From Nemertoderma westbladi (lineage: Eukaryota > Xenacoelomorpha > Nemertodermatida > Nemertodermatidae), in assembly GCA_032718475.1 (NCBI GenBank), contig JAUCBJ010004934.1:1-62500 (forward strand): a stretch of 62,500 nucleotides of DNA. Direction: 5' to 3'. Below are positions 46,598 through 59,900 of the stretch, piece by piece. Made by a program: the position numbers and the translations under genes. The notes under the pieces are model-generated. The model ran no database searches. It saw only the letters and a program-made list of their open reading frames with translations, and had not been told where the DNA came from. Numbering within the stretch: position 1 is the stretch's first letter; the number at the start of each line of letters is the position of its first letter.

Positions 46598-47504
46598 TTA
46601 AGGGTTAGAGGGTGTAATGTAATGTAATGTAACTCCTGGGCGACCTATACCAACACACCATTTGTACCACTACACACACAGACGTGTTTCGAATTCGAAC
46701 CAAAATTCCAGATTCAGTTTCGCGCTTGTGATGATAAAGCGGCAAAATAGCGTGACGAAGCGTGACATAGGCGCATACACAAGGGTGGGTTCTTAATGCT
46801 ATATTGGTTTGTTCTTTTGGAATAGGGTCTGTTGGTCAGACCCAAACAGAAATAGGTTTTCTGTAAATATGATACGTCAAGGAAAATTGCGGAAAAGCAA
46901 ATTTTACTTACAGTATATTTTGCTAGTTTTGTTGCACTAAGAAAAAATCGCTGTAATTTCAAAAAGTAAAATATGCTGTGAAAATCAGATGAAACTGAAT
47001 TTAAAAGAAGCTGTTAATTTTACGGGTATTGTTACTGAGTTTATAGCCTCGGAAAATAGTGTCGAATTTAAGGGACACCCCTTAATTTAACTACAAATAT
47101 TAAAATGAGTGGATGAAATTTGAAACAGAGATAGTTTGACCTCATGAGCCAGAATTTATATTTTTACTTTCATTCTTTAGCTACAAGCGTTTGAAAAAAG
47201 TGTCTACATGAATATTGGACCAGTTACACCGCAGTTATTCTTCAACCTTATTATAGTGGTTTGTTGGTACAGTTAGAAAGTTGGCCGTGATACAATCTGA
47301 ATTTCGCTGAAGAATATAGCTGAGATATGGGCATAAAAAAATTTGGGGTAAAAAAATTTGGGCATAAAAATTATGTCACAGAAGTAGGACACTATATTAC
47401 GGGGCATGGCGTAGTGATTTATCAATGAGATAAACTGGTTTGCGTTGCAGTCTGTTTATTTGAGTCACGAAAAATTAGGAAAACGGAAATTTTAGGGGAA
47501 ATTT
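46598..47504. other. Noncoding stretch, nothing recognised
   Basis: AT-rich, with no supported coding frame or repeat family. A short GTAAT direct repeat sits at about 46614-46632. Confidence 0.4.
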
Positions 47505-47707
47505 CGGAACCCCATCTCTAGGCGCACACTCGGAACCCCATCTCTAGGCGCACACTCGGAACCCCATCTCTAGGCGCACACTCGGAACCCCATCTCTAGG
47601 CGCACACTCGGAACCCCATCTCTAGGCGCACACTCGGAACCCCATCTCTAGGCGCACACTCGGAACCCCATCTCTAGGCGCACACTCGGAACCCCATCTC
47701 TAGGCGC
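47505..47707. repeat. 26-bp tandem repeat (CGGAACCCCATCTCTAGGCG)
   Basis: Nearly eight almost perfect copies of a 26-bp unit occur, each ending GCACACT. Confidence 0.95.
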
Positions 47708-47954
47708 GCACCATAATTAAAGCATTTATTTTAATTAAACCCTCAACCGAAGTCATGAGGCTCCAATCTAAGAAATTTTGGGGAATATTATATTTTAAAT
47801 GTGAGAAAATCCACAAAATGTATTACCTTAATTTGGATTTTGGCAGCCACTCTAGTGGGCCCCACAAGTGCAGGAAGAAAAATATTGTTAACCCACAGAT
47901 TTTAGCCTGTTGGAGGGAGCAAAAAAACGATAAATTAAACCATAAACATTATAC

Positions 47955-50900
47955 AATTATTAAAAATAAAGTAACTATATCAACATAGTTTGGGTACAGT
48001 CTAGAACTTTCATTATATTTGCTACTAAAAATAAAGTAACTATATCAACACAGTTTGGTTACAGTCTAGAACTTTCATTATATTTGCTATTAAAAATAAA
48101 GTAACTATATCAACACAGTTTGGGTACAGTCTAGAACTTTCATTATATTTGCTACTAAAAATAAAGTAACTATATCAACATAGTTTGGTTACAGTCTAGA
48201 ACTTTCATTATATTTGCTACTAAAAATAAAGTAACTATATCAACATAGTTTGGGTACAGTCTAGAACTTTCATTATATTTGCTACTAAAAATTACTGAGA
48301 GCGAGAATAACATTATATTTGCTACTAAAAATTACTGAGAGCGAGAATAACATTATATTTGCTACTAAAAATAAAGTAACTATATCAACACAGTTTGGGT
48401 ACAGTCTAGAACTTTCATTATATTTGCTACTAAAAATAAAGTAACTATATCAACATAGTTTGGGTACAGTCTAGAACTTTCATTATATTTGCTACTAAAA
48501 ATAAAGTAACTATATCAACACAGTTTGGGTACAGTCTAGAACTTTCATTATATTTGCTACTAAAAATAAAGTAACTATATCAACACAGTTTGGGTACAGT
48601 CTAGAACTTTCATTATATTTGCTACTAAAAATAAAGTAACTATATCAACATAGTTTGGGTACAGTCTAGAACTTTCATTATATTTGCTACTAAAAATTAC
48701 TGAGAGCGAGAATAACATTATATTTGCTACTAAAAATAAAGTAACTATATCAACACAGTTTGGGTACAGTCTAGAACTTTCATTATATTTGCTACTAAAA
48801 ATAAAGTAACTATATCAACACAGTTTGGGTACAGTCTAGAACTTTCATTATATTTGCTACTAAAAATAAAGTAACTATATCAACACAGTTTGGGTACAGT
48901 CTAGAACTTTCATTATATTTGCTACTAAAAATAAAGTAACTATATCAACATAGTTTGGGTACAGTCTAGAACTTTCATTATATTTGCTACTAAAAATTAC
49001 TGAGAGCGAGAATAACATTATATTTGCTACTAAAAATAAAGTAACTATATCAACACAGTTTGGGTACAGTCTAGAACTTTCATTATATTTGCTACTAAAA
49101 ATAAAGTAACTATATCAACACAGTTTGGGTACAGTCTAGAACTTTCATTATATTTGCTACTAAAAATTACTGAGAGCGAGAATAACATTATATTTGCTAC
49201 TAAAAATAAAGTAACTATATCAACACAGTTTGGGTACAGTCTAGAACTTTCATTATATTTGCTACTAAAAATAAAGTAACTATATCAACATAGTTTGGGT
49301 ACAGTCTAGAACTTTCATTATATTTGCTACTAAAAATTACTGAGAGCGAGAATAACATTATATTTGCTACTAAAAATAAAGTAACTATATCAACACAGTT
49401 TGGGTACAGTCTAGAACTTTCATTATATTTGCTACTAAAAATAAAGTAACTATATCAACACAGTTTGGGTACAGTCTAGAACTTTCATTATATTTGCTAC
49501 TAAAAATTACTGAGAGCGAGAATAACATTATATTTGCTACTAAAAATAAAGTAACTATATCAACACAGTTTGGGTACAGTCTAGAACTTTCATTATATTT
49601 GCTACTAAAAATAAAGTAACTATATCAACATAGTTTGGGTACAGTCTAGAACTTTCATTATATTTGCTACTAAAAATTACTGAGAGCGAGAATAACATTA
49701 TATTTGCTACTAAAAATAAAGTAACTATATCAACACAGTTTGGGTACAGTCTAGAACTTTCATTATATTTGCTACTAAAAATAAAGTAACTATATCAACA
49801 CAGTTTGGGTACAGTCTAGAACTTTCATTATATTTGCTACTAAAAATAAAGTAACTATATCAACATAGTTTGGGTACAGTCTAGAACTTTCATTGCGAGA
49901 GCGAGAATAACATTATATTTGCTACTAAAAATAAAGTAACTATATCAACACAGTTTGGGTACAGTCTAGAACTTTCATTGCGAGAGCGAGAATAACATTA
50001 TATTTGCTACTAAAAATAAAGTAACTATATCAACATAGTTTGGGTACAGTCTAGAACTTTCATTATATTTGCTACTAAAAATAAAGTAACTATATCAACA
50101 TATTTTGGGTACAGTCTAGAACTTTCATTATATTTGCTACTAAAAATAAAGTAACTATATCAACATAGTTTGGGTACAGTCTAGAACTTTCATTATATTT
50201 GCTACTAAAAATAAAGTAACTATATCAACATAGTTTGGGTACAGTCTAGAACTTTCATTATATTTGCTACTAAAAATAAAGTAACTATATCAACATAGTT
50301 TGGGTACAGTCTAGAACTTTCATTATATTTGCTACTAAAAATAAAGTAACTATATCAACATAGTTTGGGTACAGTCTAGAACTTTCATTGCGAGAGCGAG
50401 AATAACATTATATTTGCTACTAAAAATAAAGTAACTATATCAACACAGTTTGGGTACAGTCTAGAACTTTCATTATATTTGCTACTAAAAATAAAGTAAC
50501 TATATCAACATAGTTTGGGTACAGTCTAGAACTTTCATTATATTTGCTACTAAAAATAAAGTAACTATATCAACATAGTTTGGGTACAGTCTAGAACTTT
50601 CATTGCGAGAGCGAGAATAACATTATATTTGCTACTAAAAATAAAGTAACTATATCAACACAGTTTGGGTACAGTCTAGAACTTTCATTGCGAGAGCGAG
50701 AATAACATTATATTTGCTACTAAAAATAAAGTAACTATATCAACATAGTTTGGGTACAGTCTAGAACTTTCATTGCGAGAGCGAGAATAACATTATATTT
50801 GCTACTAAAAATAAAGTAACTATATCAACACAGTTTGGGTACAGTCTAGAACTTTCATTGCGAGAGCGAGAATAACATTATATTTGCTACTAAAAATAAA

Positions 50901-53900
50901 GTAACTATATCAACACAGTTTGGGTACAGTCTAGAACTTTCATTGCGAGAGCGAGAATAACATTATATTTGCTACTAAAAATAAAGTAACTATATCAACA
51001 CAGTTTGGGTACAGTCTAGAACTTTCATTATATTTGCTACTAAAAATAAAGTAACTATATCAACATAGTTTGGGTACAGTCTAGAACTTTCATTATATTT
51101 GCTACTAAAAATAAAGTAACTATATCAACATAGTTTGGGTACAGTCTAGAACTTTCATTGCGAGAGCGAGAATAACATTATATTTGCTACTAAAAATAAA
51201 GTAACTATATCAACACAGTTTGGGTACAGTCTAGAACTTTCATTATATTTGCTACTAAAAATAAAGTAACTATATCAACATAGTTTGGGTACAGTCTAGA
51301 ACTTTCATTATATTTGCTACTAAAAATAAAGTAACTATATCAACATAGTTTGGGTACAGTCTAGAACTTTCATTATATTTGCTACTAAAAATAAAGTAAC
51401 TATATCAACATAGTTTGGGTACAGTCTAGAACTTTCATTGCGAGAGCGAGAATAACATTATATTTGCTACTAAAAATAAAGTAACTATATCAACACAGTT
51501 TGGGTACAGTCTAGAACTTTCATTATATTTGCTACTAAAAATAAAGTAACTATATCAACATAGTTTGGGTACAGTCTAGAACTTTCATTATATTTGCTAC
51601 TAAAAATAAAGTAACTATATCAACATAGTTTGGGTACAGTCTAGAACTTTCATTGCGAGAGCGAGAATAACATTATATTTGCTACTAAAAATAAAGTAAC
51701 TATATCAACACAGTTTGGGTACAGTCTAGAACTTTCATTGCGAGAGCGAGAATAACATTATATTTGCTACTAAAAATAAAGTAACTATATCAACATAGTT
51801 TGGGTACAGTCTAGAACTTTCATTGCGAGAGCGAGAATAACATTATATTTGCTACTAAAAATAAAGTAACTATATCAACACAGTTTGGGTACAGTCTAGA
51901 ACTTTCATTGCGAGAGCGAGAATAACATTATATTTGCTACTAAAAATAAAGTAACTATATCAACACAGTTTGGGTACAGTCTAGAACTTTCATTGCGAGA
52001 GCGAGAATAACATTATATTTGCTACTAAAAATAAAGTAACTATATCAACACAGTTTGGGTACAGTCTAGAACTTTCATTGCGAGAGCGAGAATAACATTA
52101 TATTTGCTACTAAAAATAAAGTAACTATATCAACATATTTTGGGTACAGTCTAGAACTTTCATTATATTTGCTACTAAAAATAAAGTAACTATATCAACA
52201 TAGTTTGGGTACAGTCTAGAACTTTCATTATATTTGCTACTAAAAATAAAGTAACTATATCAACATAGTTTGGGTACAGTCTAGAACTTTCATTATATTT
52301 GCTACTAAAAATAAAGTAACTATATCAACATAGTTTGGGTACAGTCTAGAACTTTCATTATATTTGCTACTAAAAATAAAGTAACTATATCAACATAGTT
52401 TGGGTACAGTCTAGAACTTTCATTGCGAGAGCGAGAATAACATTATATTTGCTACTAAAAATAAAGTAACTATATCAACACAGTTTGGGTACAGTCTAGA
52501 ACTTTCATTATATTTGCTACTAAAAATAAAGTAACTATATCAACATAGTTTGGGTACAGTCTAGAACTTTCATTATATTTGCTACTAAAAATAAAGTAAC
52601 TATATCAACATAGTTTGGGTACAGTCTAGAACTTTCATTGCGAGAGCGAGAATAACATTATATTTGCTACTAAAAATAAAGTAACTATATCAACATAGTT
52701 TGGGTACAGTCTAGAACTTTCATTATATTTGCTACTAAAAATAAAGTAACTATATCAACATAGTTTGGGTACAGTCTAGAACTTTCATTATATTTGCTAC
52801 TAAAAATAAAGTAACTATATCAACATAGTTTGGGTACAGTCTAGAACTTTCATTGCGAGAGCGAGAATAACATTATATTTGCTACTAAAAATAAAGTAAC
52901 TATATCAACACAGTTTGGGTACAGTCTAGAACTTTCATTATATTTGCTACTAAAAATAAAGTAACTATATCAACATAGTTTGGGTACAGTCTAGAACTTT
53001 CATTGCGAGAGCGAGAATAACATTATATTTGCTACTAAAAATAAAGTAACTATATCAACATAGTTTGGGTACAGTCTAGAACTTTCATTATATTTGCTAC
53101 TAAAAATAAAGTAACTATATCAACATAGTTTGGGTACAGTCTAGAACTTTCATTATATTTGCTACTAAAAATAAAGTAACTATATCAACACAGTTTGGGT
53201 ACAGTCTAGAACTTTCATTATATTTGCTACTAAAAATAAAGTAACTATATCAACATAGTTTGGGTACAGTCTAGAACTTTCATTATATTTGCTACTAAAA
53301 ATAAAGTAACTATATCAACATAGTTTGGGTACAGTCTAGAACTTTCATTATATTTGCTACTAAAAATAAAGTAACTATATCAACATAGTTTGGGTACAGT
53401 CTAGAACTTTCATTATATTAGCTACTAAAAATAAAGTAACTATATCAACACAGTTTGGGTACAGTCTAGAACTTTCATTATATTTGCTACTAAAAATAAA
53501 GTAACTATATCAACATAGTTTGGGTACAGTCTAGAACTTTCATTATATTTGCTACTAAAAATAAAGTAACTATATCAACATAGTTTGGGTACAGTCTAGA
53601 ACTTTCATTATATTAGCTACTAAAAATAAAGTAACTATATCAACATAGTTTGGGTACAGTCTAGAACTTTCATTATATTAGCTACTAAAAATAAAGTAAC
53701 TATATCAACATAGTTTGGGTACAGTCTAGAACTTTCATTGCGAGAGCGAGAATAACATTATATTTGCTACTAAAAATAAAGTAACTATATCAACATAGTT
53801 TGGGTACAGTCTAGAACTTTCATTATATTTGCTACTAAAAATAAAGTAACTATATCAACATAGTTTGGGTACAGTCTAGAACTTTCATTGCGAGAGCGAG

Positions 53901-56900
53901 AATAACATTATATTTGCTACTAAAAATAAAGTAACTATATCAACATAGTTTGGGTACAGTCTAGAACTTTCATTATATTTGCTACTAAAAATAAAGTAAC
54001 TATATCAACATAGTTTGGGTACAGTCTAGAACTTTCATTGCGAGAGCGAGAATAACATTATATTTGCTACTAAAAATAAAGTAACTATATCAACATAGTT
54101 TGGGTACAGTCTAGAACTTTCATTATATTTGCTACTAAAAATAAAGTAACTATATCAACATAGTTTGGGTACAGTCTAGAACTTTCATTATATTTGCTAC
54201 TAAAAATTACTGAGAGCGAGAATAACATTATATTTGCTACTAAAAATAAAGTAACTATATCAACATAGTTTGGGTACAGTCTAGAACTTTCATTATATTT
54301 GCTACTAAAAATAAAGTAACTATATCAACATAGTTTGGGTACAGTCTAGAACTTTCATTATATTTGCTACTAAAAATAAAGTAACTATATCAACACAGTT
54401 TGGGTACAGTCTAGAACTTTCATTATATTTGCTACTAAAAATAAAGTAACTATATCAACATAGTTTGGGTACAGTCTAGAACTTTCATTATATTTGCTAC
54501 TAAAAATAAAGTAACTATATCAACATAGTTTGGGTACAGTCTAGAACTTTCATTATATTTGCTACTAAAAATAAAGTAACTATATCAACACAGTTTGGGT
54601 ACAGTCTAGAACTTTCATTATATTTGCTACTAAAAATAAAGTAACTATATCAACATAGTTTGGGTACAGTCTAGAACTTTCATTATATTTGCTACTAAAA
54701 ATAAAGTAACTATATCAACATAGTTTGGGTACAGTCTAGAACTTTCATTATATTTGCTACTAAAAATAAAGTAACTATATCAACATAGTTTGGGTACAGT
54801 CTAGAACTTTCATTATATTTGCTACTAAAAATAAAGTAACTATATCAACATAGTTTGGGTACAGTCTAGAACTTTCATTATATTTGCTACTAAAAATTAC
54901 TGAGAGCGAGAGAACTTTCATTATATTAGCTACTAAAAATAAAGTAACTATATCAACATAGTTTGGGTACAGTCTAGAACTTTCATTATATTTGCTACTA
55001 AAAATAAAGTAACTATATCAACATAGTTTGGGTACAGTCTAGAACTTTCATTATATTTGCTACTAAAAATAAAGTAACTATATCAACATAGTTTGGGTAC
55101 AGTCTAGAACTTTCATTATATTTGCTACTAAAAATAAAGTAACTATATCAACATAGTTTGGGTACAGTCTAGAACTTTCATTATATTTGCTACTAAAAAT
55201 TACTGAGAGCGAGAGAACTTTCATTATATTAGCTACTAAAAATAAAGTAACTATATCAACATAGTTTGGGTACAGTCTAGAACTTTCATTATATTTGCTA
55301 CTAAAAATAAAGTAACTATATCAACATAGTTTGGGTACAGTCTAGAACTTTCATTATATTTGCTACTAAAAATAAAGTAACTATATCAACACAGTTTGGG
55401 TACAGTCTAGAACTTTCATTATATTTGCTACTAAAAATAAAGTAACTATATCAACATAGTTTGGGTACAGTCTAGAACTTTCATTATATTTGCTATTAAA
55501 AATAAAGTAACTATATCAACATAGTTTGGGTACAGTCTAGAACTTTCATTATATTTGCTACTAAAAATAAAGTAACTATATCAACATAGTTTGGGTACAG
55601 TCTAGAACTTTCATTATATTTGCTATTAAAAATAAAGTAACTATATCAACACAGTTTGGGTACAGTCTAGAACTTTCATTATATTTGCTATTAAAAATAA
55701 AGTAACTATATCAACATAGTTTGGGTACAGTCTAGAACTTTCATTATATTTGCTATTAAAAATAAAGTAACTATATCAACATAGTTTGGGTACAGTCCAG
55801 AACTTTCATTATATTTGCTACTAAAAATAAAGTAACTATATCAACATAGTTTGGGTACAGTCTAGAACTTTCATTATATTTGCTACTAAAAATTACTGAG
55901 AGCGAGAATAACATTATATTTGCTACTAAAAATAAAGTAACTATATCAACATAGTTTGGGTACAGTCTAGAACTTTCATTATATTTGCTACTAAAAATAA
56001 AGTAACTATATCAACACAGTTTGGGTACAGTCTAGAACTTTCATTATATTTGCTACTAAAAATAAAGTAACTATATCAACACAGTTTGGGTACAGTCTAG
56101 AACTTTCATTATATTTGCTACTAAAAATTACCGAGAGCGAGAATAACATTATATTTGCTACTAAAAATAAAGTAACTATATCAACACAGTTTGGGTACAG
56201 TCTAGAACTTTCATTATATTTGCTATTAAAAATAAAGTAACTATATCAACATAGTTTGGGTACAGTCTAGAACTTTCATTATATTTGCTATTAAAAATAA
56301 AGTAACTATATCAACATAGTTTGGGTACAGTCTAGAACTTTCATTATATTTGCTACTAAAAATAAAGTAACTATATCAACATAGTTTGGGTACAGTCTAG
56401 AACTTTCATTATATTTGCTACTAAAAATTACTGAGAGCGAGAATAACATTATATTTGCTACTAAAAATAAAGTAACTATATCAACATAGTTTGGGTACAG
56501 TCTAGAACTTTCATTATATTTGCTACTAAAAATAAAGTAACTATATCAACACAGTTTGGGTACAGTCTAGAACTTTCATTATATTTGCTACTAAAAATAA
56601 AGTAACTATATCAACACAGTTTGGGTACAGTCTAGAACTTTCATTATATTTGCTACTAAAAATTACCGAGAGCGAGAATAACATTATATTTGCTACTAAA
56701 AATAAAGTAACTATATCAACACAGTTTGGGTACAGTCTAGAACTTTCATTATATTTGCTACTAAAAATAAAGTAACTATATCAACACAGTTTGGGTACAG
56801 TCTAGAACTTTCATTATATTTGCTACTAAAAATTACCGAGAGCGAGAATAACATTATATTTGCTACTAAAAATAAAGTAACTATATCAACACAGTTTGGG

Positions 56901-59900
56901 TACAGTCTAGAACTTTCATTATATTTGCTACTAAAAATTACCGAGAGCGAGAATAACATTATATTTGCTACTAAAAATAAAGTAACTATATCAACACAGT
57001 TTGGGTACAGTCTAGAACTTTCATTATATTTGCTACTAAAAATAAAGTAACTATATCAACATAGTTTGGGTACAGTCTAGAACTTTCATTATATTTGCTA
57101 CTAAAAATAAAGTAACTATATCAACACAGTTTGGGTACAGTCTAGAACTTTCATTATATTTGCTACTAAAAATAAAGTAACTATATCAACATAGTTTGGG
57201 TACAGTCTAGAACTTTCATTATATTTGCTACTAAAAATAAAGTAACTATATCAACATAGTTTGGGTACAGTCTAGAACTTTCATTATATTTGCTACTAAA
57301 AATAAAGTAACTATATCAACATAGTTTGGGTACAGTCTAGAACTTTCATTATATTTGCTACTAAAAATAAAGTAACTATATCAACATAGTTTGGGTACAG
57401 TCTAGAACTTTCATTATATTTGCTACTAAAAATAAAGTAACTATATCAACATAGTTTGGGTACAGTCTAGAACTTTCATTATATTTGCTACTAAAAATAA
57501 AGTAACTATATCAACATAGTTTGGGTACAGTCTAGAACTTTCATTATATTTGCTACTAAAAATAAAGTAACTATATCAACATAGTTTGGGTACAGTCTAG
57601 AACTTTCATTATATTTGCTACTAAAAATTACTGAGAGCGAGAGAACTTTCATTATATTTGCTACTAAAAATAAAGTAACTATATCAACACAGTTTGGGTA
57701 CAGTCTAGAACTTTCATTATATTTGCTACTAAAAATAAAGTAACTATATCAACATAGTTTGGGTACAGTCTAGAACTTTCATTATATTTGCTACTAAAAA
57801 TAAAGTAACTATATCAACATAGTTTGGGTACAGTCTAGAACTTTCATTATATTTGCTACTAAAAATAAAGTAACTATATCAACACAGTTTGGGTACAGTC
57901 TAGAACTTTCATTATATTTGCTACTAAAAATTACTGAGAGCGAGAGAACTTTCATTATATTAGCTACTAAAAATAAAGTAACTATATCAACATAGTTTGG
58001 GTACAGTCTAGAACTTTCATTATATTTGCTACTAAAAATAAAGTAACTATATCAACATAGTTTGGGTACAGTCTAGAACTTTCATTATATTTGCTACTAA
58101 AAATTACCGAGAGCGAGAATAACATTATATTTGCTACTAAAAATAAAGTAACTATATCAACACAGTTTGGGTACAGTCTAGAACTTTCATTATATTTGCT
58201 ACTAAAAATAAAGTAACTATATCAACACAGTTTGGGTACAGTCTAGAACTTTCATTATATTTGCTACTAAAAATAAAGTAACTATATCAACACAGTTTGG
58301 GTACAGTCTAGAACTTTCATTATATTTGCTACTAAAAATAAAGTAACTATATCAACATAGTTTGGGTACAGTCTAGAACTTTCATTATATTTGCTACTAA
58401 AAATAAAGTAACTATATCAACACAGTTTGGGTACAGTCTAGAACTTTCATTATATTTGCTACTAAAAATTACCGAGAGCGAGAATAACATTATATTTGCT
58501 ACTAAAAATAAAGTAACTATATCAACACAGTTTGGGTACAGTCTAGAACTTTCATTATATTTGCTACTAAAAATAAAGTAACTATATCAACACAGTTTGG
58601 TTACAGTCTAGAACTTTCATTATATTTGCTACTAAAAATTACCGAGAGCGAGAATAACATTATATTTGCTACTAAAAATAAAGTAACTATATCAACACAG
58701 TTTGGTTACAGTCTAGAACTTTCATTATATTTGCTACTAAAAATTACCGAGAGCGAGAATAACATTATATTTGCTACTAAAAATAAAGTAACTATATCAA
58801 CATAGTTTGGGTACAGTCTAGAACTTTCATTATATTTGCTACTAAAAATAAAGTAACTATATCAACATAGTTTGGGTACAGTCTAGAACTTTCATTATAT
58901 TTGCTACTAAAAATTACCGAGAGCGAGAATAACATTATATTTGCTACTAAAAATAAAGTAACTATATCAACACAGTTTGGGTACAGTCTAGAACTTTCAT
59001 TATATTTGCTACTAAAAATTACCGAGAGCGAGAATAACATTATATTTGCTACTAAAAATAAAGTAACTATATCAACATAGTTTGGGTACAGTCTAGAACT
59101 TTCATTATATTTGCTACTAAAAATAAAGTAACTATATCAACATAGTTTGGGTACAGTCTAGAACTTTCATTATATTTGCTACTAAAAATTACCGAGAGCG
59201 AGAATAACATTATATTTGCTACTAAAAATAAAGTAACTATATCAACATAGTTTGGGTACAGTCTAGAACTTTCATTATATTTGCTACTAAAAATTACCGA
59301 GAGCGAGAATAACATTATATTTGCTACTAAAAATAAAGTAACTATATCAACATAGTTTGGGTACAGTCTAGAACTTTCATTATATTTGCTACTAAAAATT
59401 ACCGAGAGCGAGAATAACATTATATTTGCTACTAAAAATAAAGTAACTATATCAACATAGTTTGGGTACAGTCTAGAACTTTCATTATATTTGCTACTAA
59501 AAATAAAGTAACTATATCAACACAGTTTGGGTACAGTCTAGAACTTTCATTATATTTGCTACTAAAAATTACCGAGAGCGAGAATAACATTATATTTGCT
59601 ACTAAAAATAAAGTAACTATATCAACATAGTTTGGGTACAGTCTAGAACTTTCATTATATTTGCTACTAAAAATAAAGTAACTATATCAACATAGTTTGG
59701 GTACAGTCTAGAACTTTCATTATATTTGCTACTAAAAATAAAGTAACTATATCAACATAGTTTGGGTACAGTCTAGAACTTTCATTATATTTGCTACTAA
59801 AAATTACCGAGAGCGATAATAACATTATATTTGCTACTAAAAATAAAGTAACTATATCAACACAGTTTGGGTACAGTCTAGAACTTTCATTATATTTGCT

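Noticed and set aside
47755-47988. 77-codon plus-strand open frame before the satellite
   Set aside because: It has no recognisable motif, and its end runs into satellite sequence. Chance is the simpler explanation.
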